Assembly: GCA_932294295.1 (NCBI GenBank)
Contig: OW028579.1
Coordinates: 10,538,370 to 10,602,369 of the forward strand
Direction of reading: 5' to 3'
DNA length: 64,000 bases
Source of the DNA: Alitta virens
Lineage: Eukaryota > Annelida > Polychaeta > Phyllodocida > Nereididae
In this document: piece by piece, positions 46,168 to 57,585 of the stretch
Numbering within the stretch: position 1 is the first letter of the stretch
Layout of the letters: each line of letters starts with the position of its first letter
Notes under the pieces: generated by a model
What the model was told of the DNA's origin: nothing
What the model saw: the letters and a program-made list of their open reading frames with translations, nothing else
Database searches by the model: none
Made by a program: the position numbers and the translations under genes

Positions 46168-47769
46168 GTTAACGGTTCTTTCCTCCTATGGAGTCACATC
46201 AAAACCACGTGGGAAAGAGACATTGAAGGAGAGCTCTACAAGACTAGGCTAACATATGATCATGTGAATCTAACACCAAAGAGCACAATGAAAGTGAAGC
46301 TTGCAGCACAGGTAGGATTCCAATCAAATTTTTATTGTAAATGATATTCGGTTCAACAATATCACATTCACGATTCAACAATGGTTTTGAAATTCACTGA
46401 TTAGAATTCTTATTTTAATATGGTAGGTCATGAGTGAGTCAGTTTCCAAAGTTCTGTCTGCTTATGGTGATGAAAGTGTCCAGGAAACTTCTCGACTGTT
46501 GTTGTTGGTTGACAAATGGTTTGACTGCTTGAATGTAAGGCATATTGCTGAAGCTGGCCAAAAGAGGAAGCCATTCTTGAAACCATACACATCTCCTCAA
46601 GATGAACGCCTTCAGGTATGCTCAAGAACTAAGTTTAAAACATGTCAATTAATGATGCTAAATTTTGGCCAGCTACAGAAATTTCTATGTATTTTTGACA
46701 GTGGCTAAAGGAAGAATTTCTACATTACTTTGTTGACTGGAGAGAGCAAATGGAGGCCTGGCCTGGGAATGCTGTCGACAAAAAGAAGACATTCATCAGC
46801 GACCAAACCTTTAACGGTCTGGTAATGACAGGTGAATATTAATCTAAATGCATGTAGCAACTATAGTATTTGTGATAAGCCCTCTTCACGAGCATTTCTA
46901 TGCATTTCTATGCATGTCTGCATAATAAACCTGCATGACATATACTAATTTGTAAGGCCCCATTTATCATACTGGAAGATAAGTGTGCCTCCTCATACAG
47001 AGAAGTTCTCAAAAGTGAAATGTGGTCATTCCTGTGGTGATCGTTATATTTTAATTTCATTTTAAGTGCACTCCATGTGTGAGATTGTTCCCTTCCTGCT
47101 TGGAGAAGGGGTTCAGTACATCCTCACTAACATATTCTGCCAGGACCCCATCGAAGAAGCTTACGGCAAGCACAGGGCGATCGGTCATCGAGCTGATAAT
47201 GTGACCTTGCACAGCTTTGCGTAAGTATTTTGCATTCATTGTTAAACATGAAGTAAGGATCATATGGGGTTATTACAAAGAATTCCTCAGATGTGTCAGA
47301 TCATGGAATGCTCCAATTTTTAGGAATAATGTTACACTGAGGTGTGACCAGTGTATTGAAATGCCCTGCAGCCGCAGATGAACAAACACATCTTGACATG
47401 TAGAAATACATTTACAAGGCCGTAACTTCATTAAACACCATCTATTGTTTTCTAACAGCACCCTCCACTAACTGTTTACTGTTACCCTGGTCTCTGAAGA
47501 GAGTATCAATACAACTAACTACATTGTATATTCAATTTGATGCAGTGATGCACATACATGTGTATGTAGTATTACTTATGCTAGTTACTTATGCTAGTTA
47601 ACTTATGATTGGATAATTGAATTTCAGCAAACAAGAATGCAGAATGCATCTGCAAGGGCAGTGGCTGCAAGCCATCAGACCAAGAGGAAACATCACCTTT
47701 GAGACAACCAAAACGACAAAAGAAGTCAATGATGAAAAACTGCCAAAGGTGAAAAGGCCAAGGAAGTGA
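46168..47769 (+). CDS. P-element/THAP9-like transposase, C-terminal exons only
   Basis: Five exons, 46168-46311, 46427-46615, 46702-46831, 47067-47220 and 47628-47769 (TGA), join with matching phases into 252 uninterrupted codons. Landmarks of the P/THAP9 transposase C-terminal half: VNGSFLLWSHIKTTW, LTYDHVNLTPKSTMKVKLAAQ, LLLVDKWFDCLNVRH, DKKKTFISDQTFNGL, and YILTNIFCQDPIEEAYGKH followed by RADN, the counterpart of FSQDHLE...RSRGG...NNPT in the family. The N-terminal THAP zinc finger and the first catalytic aspartates are absent upstream, where L3 ends. It is therefore a 5'-truncated transposon copy, a fusion tail, or a domesticated fragment. The acceptor at 47066 (TTTTAAG) is weak. Confidence 0.72.
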
Positions 47770-47819
47770 TTGTAACGTACTAGCTGAAGAACACAGAACG
47801 GGACAAGGTCTGCATTGTC

Positions 47820-48400
47820 GAATGTGATCTTGAAGGGAAACGAACAACTAGAGGCACAAGTTATGTAACCTATTCTCTGTGTTATCATACATTACATATA
47901 CAGTGTGTTGAGTTTACCTCAGAGGTGGAAGGCAGTTGGCCCTGTCTGCATTGTAGTTTATTACCAGCTCAAGTGGCCAACTTAAAAGCTAAACTTGATG
48001 TATTAATATCACAGAATGCTTGCCTTTCTCAAATTAACATTCAACAGCAAAAAACTCGTAACTCATTGCAAATTATTGAGTCAAAATTTTCTGCGCTTGA
48101 TACTAAACTTCAGAGTCTGATGAAGACACCAGCGATGACGAAGATGAACTTGATGAAGTTACATCAGAAGAACCCTCATCATCGGGGATTCCCTTATCCG
48201 TGATGTGACCACTACAGCTGACACCGTCACCATAGACTCCACTGGAGGTGCTACGCTGAATGTCATCAAGCAAAAGATCAAGAACATCAACCCTCAGAAG
48301 AGATACGACACCATCTGTGGCCGGAACGAACGACACCACTCCAGAACATGATAACAGCAGCCAAGCAAGTAGCCGTGCTGTGATCATCAACCATCACACT
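47820..48400 (+). pseudogene. CR1-type LINE ORF1 relic: PHD finger, coiled coil, SGNH hydrolase
   Basis: CYHTLHIQC followed by WPCLHC is the second half of a PHD finger. Next comes a helical stretch (LPAQVANLKAKLDVLISQN). After a frameshift, IGDSLIRDVTTTADTV and, after another, VAGTNDTTP give the block I (GDS) and block III (GTND) motifs of an SGNH-type esterase. PHD plus esterase in ORF1 is characteristic of CR1-like LINEs. Acidic Ser/Asp/Glu-rich sequence lies between. Broken and 3'-truncated. Confidence 0.6.
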
Positions 48401-49160
48401 TTTCATCCGTATCACCAAACACCCAACGCTGACCTTTACATCGTAAGCCGTGTCCGTGATCAATAAGGATCATCCGTGATCACCCACCAGTTACATCACC
48501 AAACCACCCAGCGCTGAACGTCGATTCTTAGGCCGTGTCTGCTATCATCAATCACCACTATCAAAAACCTCGCCAAAACGCATAAAAGCGTTTCACAAGC
48601 CATGTCCTTAACAGTACAAGAAGGGATCCACAAACTGTCCACCACAGTCCAAATAAGGGATCGTCTCGGAACTTTCAAACCAACAAATAGACTTAAACAG
48701 TTGCAAAATGTACATCTATCCAGATAAACTAGGAATGTCAAAATTGCCAAAATTTTATTAATTTGAAGTGTAATTGTTTTTTCTTTAATTCACCCTAAAT
48801 TTTTGCCTAAAAACCTAAGGCATGTCATGTATTCTAGATCCAAAATATGGCAGTTGTAGATTTGAATCTATTGTGTACACATCACTGTTTATATTACACT
48901 GGAATAAAAAGCCATCCTCACTCTGCAAAGCAAGACCTTGTGTTTGTATTTTATACAAGATATCATAATATACTTAACTAAAAGTGAATGTATTTTATCA
49001 GTGTAAAATTGTATGAATTATGTGTCAAGAAAAAAAATAAAACTTCAAATTTCATACGGAAATATATATTCAAATATTTTTTCACAGTATAATTAAGGAA
49101 GGCGTGAAAAATCTTACTGAGACTGGACAGTTAGAGTTCAAGAAGTTTACAGACTTCATG
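48401..49160. other. No gene seen; short duplicated CA-rich sequence
   Basis: The block ATCACCAAACACCCAACGCTG and following bases (about 48408-48460) recurs in altered form at 48494-48545, so this is degenerate tandem DNA following the ORF1 relic. No exon supported. Confidence 0.4.
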
Positions 49161-49164
49161 GACT

Positions 49165-49930
49165 TTACACTGGGCTCGATTCTTGTTGCAAAGTAGCTCG
49201 AAGAGAGTATTGGCTTTTTTTCACCCTCTTGAGTTTACGATATCTTTCCATTACTTGTCTGGTAAATCCTTTGATTCGTGTGATTATGTAAGTTTTGCAT
49301 ATCTCACTAAACATGAAGTCTCTGCAGTGCTCAGGGATTGACTCCTCACACAGAGACCCAAAGAGATTTCTTAGTTTTGTATCACTGCAGGCATGTGACA
49401 CTATGTCCGGTAAAGACAAAGTTGTAGGGGTGTCATTGGTAAATTGTCGGATTGACAAATCTAAGCGACTGAACACTTTAAGTAGGTCAGGCTCGGGAGT
49501 GAGGAGTCCACCACGTTGTTTAATTTTAGTTAAAATTAAATTATCAGGTTCGCTGCTGATCGGGCAGTGCAAAACATTTTGTCAGTCAGCTTTTGTGGTA
49601 GACTCCTGAAGCCTATAATTGGCCTTTTTGAGCCTTTGTAGCACAAACCCTCCGATGTATTGGATAACATCCATATCATCATCTGGTATTGAGACATTTT
49701 GCTGCTGAGCCAAATCCTCTGTTTCATGCATAGACATTTTTGTCCATCATAATTTTCATTGCTCTTCTGGACAGTGTCATAAGCAATGGTGGTGATAATT
49801 TCAACTCTTGTCCTGTCAATTTGGTCAGCTCTTGATGGTACTTTGCCCATGCAGCCTCTTTTGATTTCACAAGCAGTTGGCGTTTATCCGTCAGGCTGTA
49901 TGATAACCAGGACACTTCATGCAAGATTTC
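49165..49930 (-). pseudogene. DNA-transposase C-terminal relic (P/THAP-like)
   Basis: Minus strand: KEAAWAKYHQELTKLTGQ, then DDDMDVIQYIGGFVLQRLKK (a xYIxGFVxxxL motif common before the C-terminus of P- and hAT-like transposases), then after a frameshift LILTKIKQRGGLLTPEPDL and LRNLFGSLCEESIPEHCRD, ending in a basic VMERYRKLKRVKK tail. It needs at least two frameshifts. Family placement is tentative. Confidence 0.4.
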
Positions 49931-50530
49931 TGAATTTAGAAGTATATTAAGTATTTAGTATATCACTGTAAGTATATGCATGGCACTGCATATATATGTC
50001 TATTATGCCCCCAGCAAAAAAAAACTGCATATCAAGCCAGAGCAACAATTCAAGTATGCATAGCTGAAATTGTGCTGATGCCAAGTCATATGTTCATACA
50101 TGCAGTGATATATATATATCCTAACACTGTCCATGAATGAGACAGAAGTTCAAACAAATTTTTCAATTACTTCAGAATTCCTTTGATGCAAGCGCAAATC
50201 CAGAAGCAGACTGAAGATTCCTTGCATTATAATACTATTAAAAGAACAAAAACTACAGCAATTTAATCTCTTGTATTTTATTCTATTGGTAGACGACGGT
50301 TTTTTGATCTTATGTTTCTTGGAACTTTCTCGGACCATTTTTCATGAGACGGTCTGTCGGAAAATAAAATAATTAAATTAACACAGGTGATGTGATACTT
50401 TGAGATGCAATACACATATTTACCCAGACAATGGTTGATTTATTAATTGAGCGGTGCTGCAAAAGTTTGGCCGGCGGTGTCGATAAACGAAAGATCAAAA
50501 ATTTGTCGCCTTATAATGGTTTACAATATG

Positions 50531-51534
50531 TTACACACTACAGATCAGTAGAAAGGGTGTAATGCGATCATGCACTTCTGTGTCAAATTTTGTACTTTCA
50601 TTGAATAAATTTTTAATTTCTGTCTTCAAAATTGAAGGAAATAATTCATCGTTTTGAATTTGAATCAGCATTTGCCTGATGTCGTCCAAGGAAAGAGGAA
50701 GTATGTTCTGGAAAAACAAAACAGGATAATGATCAGTATTCTATGACTTCAAATAGCAATTCTGTTAATTAACCAAGGAGAAAATCAAAAATAATTTGCA
50801 TCTCGCTAGTTACATTAGTCACTGTTTATCCCTGAAAACTTGAAGCACTTGTGATGATAGCATTTTTATGCCACTGGTTTTCCCTGGTTTTTGCATGAAT
50901 TAAGCTGCAAGCAGTCTGAATTTGTGGGAGGCAGGTTCACATAACATTTAAAGGTTACAAATAAATGTGAACACAAAAATGTTGGTAACTGCAGAGATTG
51001 GTGTGGTTATCCTGCAAGGTTCATGTGACATGTGGCTCAAGAGAGCGTAATTTATAGCACAGGCTACCACATGTTACTTCATTGGGTACTTCTCTGTTAT
51101 AATGGAAAATTATCATTTCTTTGATTTATTACATTACCTTGATTTGTTCTTCATAAGCCTCAAAGTGCAGATCCAGCTGAGATTCGTCTAGGCCTAGGTC
51201 ATAATCCTGAAATATTGAAAAGGAAATTTAAGAATTGATGGAGCCTTCACAATACCAACTGAAGCCCCCAAATTAACACACCTCCAGGTTCAGCTTTTCC
51301 CCCACTAAATTATCCCTAAACATATTCAAATCTGAATAAGAAGATAATGGAAAATAGTGAAAAATACCTGTCTATGAACTATCTGTAGATTGCCTTTTGT
51401 CTTTCCATTAATTATTAAATTAGCCCACTTCTTTGAAAGCAAGATTTATGGATTTATGTTGACACCCCTTAGTGCAAATTATTAAGCAAAAAAAAACTTA
51501 CTTTCTCAAACCTTGTTTCTGCCATTGTCGCCAT
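50531..51534 (-). CDS. Small intact three-exon gene, 92 residues, unknown function
   Basis: Exons 51534-51502 (MATMAETRFEK), 51206-51138 (DYDLGLDESQLDLHFEAYEEQIK) and 50707-50531 (starting NILPLSLDDIRQ, TAA stop) have GT-AG borders and are all in phase 0 without damage. The product is acidic, with no signal peptide or membrane segment. The first ATG lies in GCGACAATGG-like context. It lies just upstream, on the same strand, of the transposase relic at 49.2-49.9 kb, so it may be that transposon's former N-terminal part or an accessory protein. Confidence 0.4.
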
Positions 51535-51919
51535 GATGATGTGCAGATGTTGTAGTCATGTAGGCCTGATCACTCAATGAAAAAAACAAAAACAGTTGTT
51601 TTAGGAATTATTATGACACTTAGCAATGGTACCACCATCAGGGTTTCAATTGATAGATCAGATAGTGATGAAAGGATGCTAAATAAAGAAATTGCAATTA
51701 GCAACAATCAATGCGATTGAATGTGTCATTCAGTGATTGACACTATATGACAGTTAATGACACTACACAGTGACACTATAGGCTATGAGTATAGGGCAAT
51801 TAATTTCAATGTGTAATGACGTTTCCTATGCTATCTCATAACTGACCTGCAGTGCGGTAATAATTCTTCGGTAGTTGTCATCAGTATTGATTAGCAAGTT
51901 AAGTCCAGAAGGTTTTCAT

Positions 51920-53645
51920 AATAATATTAGGAAGTTGTTAATTCCACCGGTATCTGGAGTGTCTTACTTACTAAATCTGGGGGATTTAGCTAAAAACTCG
52001 CGATGTAAAAATATTTATTATAACTGAAAATATTTATATTTCCTCAAAACTGCCTTCAAATTGGCCTCATGTATTAAATGACTGACCGATATGACTAGCC
52101 CACTTCAATACAAGAATAGGGGTACTTTTAGTATAAGTTTGACAGCTTAACTGCCATGCAACATTAGCAGTCAAACTCAACTCTAACTTCTTATTTCTGA
52201 TCAAAATCAATGGAACTATATTTACTGTTCCACCTCTTATTATCTCTGAATATTCTTATGAGGGATGCACTTCCCTTTAATATTCGCTGGCGTGCTGATT
52301 GTACACTCAGCAGCTTCTCAGTACTTCTCAATACTGACCAAAAATGGAATTATATTTACTATTCCACTTTTTGGCTTCTTTGAATATTTCAGAGGGATGT
52401 ACTTCCCTATACTATCTCCTGGCTCACTGGCTAATACTCCGTGGCCTTTCAGTATACATCAACGCAAGGATAACTAAGAATTGGTGTGCGATTTGCATAT
52501 GATTTGGAAATATATTCTGAGAGAATTTACAACATGTATAATGACATTGAATGCTATGTCATACACAGCTCACACTAATTAACACAATTGTCTCAAGGTA
52601 CTCCTTATACTTTCTAAATGGCAGTAAAATAACCAGTCGAATTACTGCTTTCTACGAAAGGATGGGCTGGCTGTCATTCATGCAGCACACTCTCAGCCTT
52701 TCCTCAATTACGTTACCTGACTAACTTAATTATACCTGTATTCTACTTCTACTAAATATCGTCAATGGGAAACACACTGCCCACACAAGAATCACCACAT
52801 CTATTACTTGACCTATAATTACTGCTCTCAGGTCAAGTCAAATTATCCTCTTTAATATTCACTAAGTTTCAATATTGATAACTAATACATACACTTATTA
52901 ATATGATAAAAATGCCAGCAATAATCGATACCTCGTTAGTCTGACTGATCAGGTCACTATTCTCAGTATACTCAATTTAACTGCTAACCAATGATCAATT
53001 CTACTCTCTCTGAACACCCGTCAGATTGGGGTGGTCTTCAAGTACAAGCCACTCTACTCCTGCTCCTTCTACTACTGCTTTCCTGTTTGTTCTTGCCTAA
53101 TATCGACTTGGTGTGGTCTAAGCACTTAGCCACTCTTCTACTACTGCTTCTACTTCAAATGGTGTACTTTCTCAATTCCTGAATAATGCACACTCCAGTC
53201 GCCGCTGAGTTGCCTATTTCTTCTCCTGACTTGCTCACAACCTGACCGATACACGGTAGCTAAGCCCACGTTAACTATCTTGAAAATGCTCAAACTCAAC
53301 CTCCTCCTCTCGCAACCACTATCTAAAAACTGAACTGAACTGAACCTCGATTTTTGCTCTCTCCAGCCCTCATAAACATTGATAAAGGGAAACTTAAGCA
53401 TTGGTCCTATGGTATGGTGTGTCAAAAAGGGCCAATCAGGGGTGGTTGCCTGGCAGGCCAAGGCCTCGGCCTGTCCAGCCACCTGCCTAGATCTGGACCA
53501 ATTTTGATTGTACTTGTTCATTAATCATTTATTCCTGTACCTTTAATCCCTGGAAATTGTATGGTAGTGCACCATTTGCCTCGTCAAGGTAGGCTGCATT
53601 AGCTGATTGACTTTTTATGGTCATTGCTTGCTGCTACGAATTTCC
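51920..53645 (+). mobile_element. Long interspersed repeat, copy 2 (about 1.7 kb)
   Basis: Inverted homologue of 7940-9775. It starts with GTTGTTAATTCCACCGGT and CTAAATCTGGGGGATTTAGC, passes the FTIPLFGFF block near 52350, the (GGATGG)GCTGGCTGTCA block near 52660 and CAATCAGGGGTGG near 53434, and ends at GACTTTTTATGGTCA near 53610. No open frame is conserved between the copies, so it is non-coding. Confidence 0.55.
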
Positions 53646-53723
53646 CAAGTGAATGCGAGATGTACTCTTTTAGCCTCAGGCATCTTGTTCCATAATTCTA
53701 AATCTTTTTGCTGCTTTACTAAA

Positions 53724-53897
53724 CGTAAGTGCTCCACGAAAAAGCCCAGTCGAATATACTACCATTGTAAATGATTTGTAATCAGCCAGATGGCGCATAA
53801 GCATGAAAAAAATACATTTCATGATTAGTGCTGCCATCTATATCACACAGTACTGTACTATTGCTCCACCTAGTGTTAAAGGCAATTTACACAATAC
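53724..53897 (+). repeat. 135-bp dispersed repeat, copy 2, joined to another repeat block
   Basis: 53764-53897 is nearly identical to 21408-21543. It is preceded by the AACGTAAGTGCTCCACGAAA block also found at 14580. It is followed by GGGAAACTAGCTTAGTACGG, whose complement is at 36908-36931. Three repeat modules with different partners elsewhere meet here. Confidence 0.85.
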
Positions 53898-54119
53898 CGC
53901 CATCTCTGGCTATCTGTGGGAAACTAGCTTAGTACGGGCCTGCCCCCTGGTGCTGTGTGCTGTAGTTTCCCCTGCTTTCTTCTCACAGTCTCAGGTTATT
54001 GGCCTTTTACCAATCACAACTCCCTTAAACCCTGGCATTCTACATGACACACACGGTCGTTGCACTAATGGCTTTGAAAACTACGTATTTGCTGAAAATC
54101 AATCGCCATGACCTCTCTT

Positions 54120-57100
54120 CCATCGCGACTATTCGCCTGGTCATTGACAGGTGCTTGTGACGTCATCAAAATGGGACGTCACCGATCTTAACAAATTGGC
54201 GCCAAAATCACACAGCTCGTAGGTCACGTCACTGTTCAACAACTGCACTTAAAAAGCGGCTTTTAGGATGTAAATAAAAAAGGTAAGACATATTGCAATT
54301 TGCAGTTATGGTTTTGTTGGTTGTTTGATTGATAATAGTGTCAAAGTTTATGTGTTCAGTGAAAGTGCAGGACTCCTACTAAAATAGGAAATAGGGCTAT
54401 TATCGCCCACCAAGTTACATTTATAAATGATTGCACGTGGAGCATCATTTTATATTAGCTTCATAATTACCAAAAAATTTTATACCCTTTATCAAGCATA
54501 GGACGCTCTGAGTTTTGACAATATATAGGTCAACGCAGCAGCAGCGTAGGCAGCATAGGCAAAAAAAAAAGGAAAATTTATAGATATAAATTAATCTAGT
54601 CCTATATATGGTTTTGTATTTGTATGATTCAATTACTAAAAAAAAAAAGTTTTATTTACACTTTGTAGCTATTTTTAAATGTTTTTTCTTTTTTTGTTCT
54701 TGTATTGAGATGGTCCCTGGCGAGCTGGCTCACAAACGACGTTGCGTCACAGCGTCATGCCTTACAACAGTAGGGGCCATCTCAAAAGTGCAAGTCAGGG
54801 CATTTGGCCAAATTTTACCGGCAAAATGTAAATCTGACAAATAGTCCGCCTATTTAAGAAGCTCATTGGCCAATGTGTTGAGTGGGAAGGGCCTTGCAGA
54901 TTTTAATTTAATTTGATTGGCTAAAATGTCAATGATTGACAGATTTTGTAACTTTTTTTTGTGACAATAGTCTACAATGTAACCAAAAAATAGAAACAAT
55001 ACACATTGTAAAACAAAAAATAATCGCCCATACATAAACAATATCTGCACATAATTTTTGAGGAAATGCTTGACTTGACCTGTCACCTTCATTTCTTATA
55101 ATTATTAATAATAATCAGAGATTTACCTGAAACATATCAGTTCAGTCAAAAAGTGGGAACTTGCAGAACTCCACTTCTAAAAATGATAGAAGGATGCAGT
55201 TTTCTGCTAACACTGTCGCTTTGAAATTACGTATGTGTATTTATAACTATACATCTTCTTTTGTTTCTATGTCCCAATGCTACTGAACCTGAAGCTTACT
55301 CCATTTATAAGGCCAGCTGTCAGAGGCAGACATAATGATGAGATGATAAGACTTGGGAGTCCACTTCATTTTATGCATTTACACCATTGTATAATGGCAT
55401 AGGTATTCATATACTTTAAAGGGCTGCTGCTCTTCTAATATTGGTCAGGAATAATGATTTTGAATCATTTGCACCAATATATATATATACAATGTCACAA
55501 TAAGCAATGCTTTACAACCAATCAATTACCACATGACAATGTTCCAACTATTAGTCTAAAAAAAATTTTCTTTTCTTTCTTTTCAGATCTCATGCTGATA
55601 AAACAAAAATGGTGAAAATTAAAATGACGACAAAGTTTTCAGCTTGGATGACTATGGCCTGATCTATGGCTCTTTACGGCTTCTTGAGTTATTGCGAGAT
55701 TAAGAAAACATATTTTACAAAATAGTATTCCTGAACTGATACATTTTTTACCATGACTTTCTTAATACTAGGCCTATACATTTGGTAAAAACACTTAGAA
55801 TCCTGGGATCATGCAGCATTCACTGGTAGTCATGTCAAGGCTGTACAACAAGCAAAACAAAAAAAAACAATTTTGGAATGTAGGGAGTTAATTGCTGCTG
55901 ATGATGCTCACTGAAGTGCAGTGATACAGTGTGTACATCAAAGGTACAAGGTACAGCAGCAGGGCCAGCTCTGGGCGAATTTGACTCCTCATAATACATC
56001 TAATAATGAGTTTTGCTTTATTACTTTTGAAGTGTCCAATACTTCTCTTACACCCAAGCTGGTTTGAAGCAAGGGCACAGGATAAGATTTTGTATTTTCA
56101 TTGGCATTTGATATTTGACATGTATACAAATGAACAAGATGTGAAAAGCCAATAATTTTAATTAACATAATCTGCTGGCATTTAAAAAAATTTGGCCAAT
56201 TCTGTGTGATATGAAAATGTGATTTGTTATACTTTTAGTAAATGCATGTCACATTTTCAACTATTTGGCCTATTCTGACCAGGGCATGGCTTCAAAAGGA
56301 TTTTGGATTAGTTACTTGATTGACAGCTACATATAGAGCTGCATGGTTGTAAATAATAGAGCTGCATGGCTGCATTATTTACAATGTGTATTCGGTCTAA
56401 CTAGCAAGGTAACCCGCCTCCCCTATGGGGTACCGGGGGGGGGGGGGGAGGGATTAGGCTGTATTAGCAAAGACCCTTTGCCACTGTGTATTGCATGGTG
56501 TTCGGCACAATTTGATATTTTCAGGTTAACATACCTGTACACAGTTGTAGAGAAATTGGTTTTCAGTTACATGTTGAGATCTTTAGTCATGTTTTTTACT
56601 GTCAGATGCTCTTTCCTTGCAATGTTTCCATGTATGATGTTTCTCAGAACTTGCGATGTAAATGTGTCAATGATGGTACCCCTACAATGAAAAGCAAGCA
56701 CATATATTACTCACAACCAATTTTGTATATTTATGTGTTCTTATTTGTAAATGCTGAGGCAGTTTTGCAATGTCGCAATTATGATTTTCAGATGTTTGAA
56801 ATATTGAAATTTTGCATCATTAATGAATACATTTTAAAGAAATGTTAAGGTTCTTTTTATTAAAAAAAAAAAGGGTATCGAATTCACGATTATTACCAAT
56901 ATTTGAGGTTCAGCTGGCATGTGCTGCCCTCTGGGGAATGACAATGATTATTATAATGATGATTACTTCAGTGAGGTCTAGTGAATCTTTCAAATCACAA
57001 TGTAATTTATTTGGCATGAAATAACTTGATGCAAACAAAAGCAAGGCAACATTTATGTGTTAACATATGTACATTTAAAAAAAATCATAGATAAATTAAG

Positions 57101-57490
57101 TAAAATTCTAAGTGAATTGTCAGTTCAGGATTTTTTTTTTTGAGAGACATGGATTCTTTGAAATAAATAAATTTAATTAGTCATCTAAGGGAATAGCTTT
57201 ATTTTAAGTCATGCCGTATTTACTTGATTGTAGGTAGCATGCCTCAGGATGTGTCGCTGACCAGCTACTTGCTGAACACTAGTGTGGGGGGGGGGGATGG
57301 TTGGTGGTGATGATCATAACTTCTTTTTTTTGGTGCCCACGCCTCCAACTACCACAACGGAGTAATTTTCACCTGCAAAAGAACAATGAACTTTTATTGA
57401 AAGCAAGTTTTTACATTTTAAGTTACAGAGGTCATTGTATTATTATTTTTATTTTACATGTAAACTGTATTTCACACGTTTGCATGACAA
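54120..57490. other. No gene seen
   Basis: Long AT-rich stretch with A/T runs and a poly-G tract near 56436. A small inverted repeat GAGATGGTCCC / GGGGCCATCTC spans about 54707-54784. A block at about 55338-55370 (GATGAGATGATAAGACTTGG) recurs at 63411-63445. Open frames here lack recognisable similarity. Confidence 0.45.
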
Positions 57491-57585
57491 TAATTAAATG
57501 CTGTGTATTTTTTGCACTTGTGTGCTGCAGATGTCTGAAGTTTTGTAAGAATTAAATGTTAAAACTAACATCATTGGTGTTGTTT

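Noticed and set aside
53803..54111. 102-codon plus-strand ORF
   Set aside because: Begins inside the 135-bp dispersed repeat and shows no domain; likely chance.
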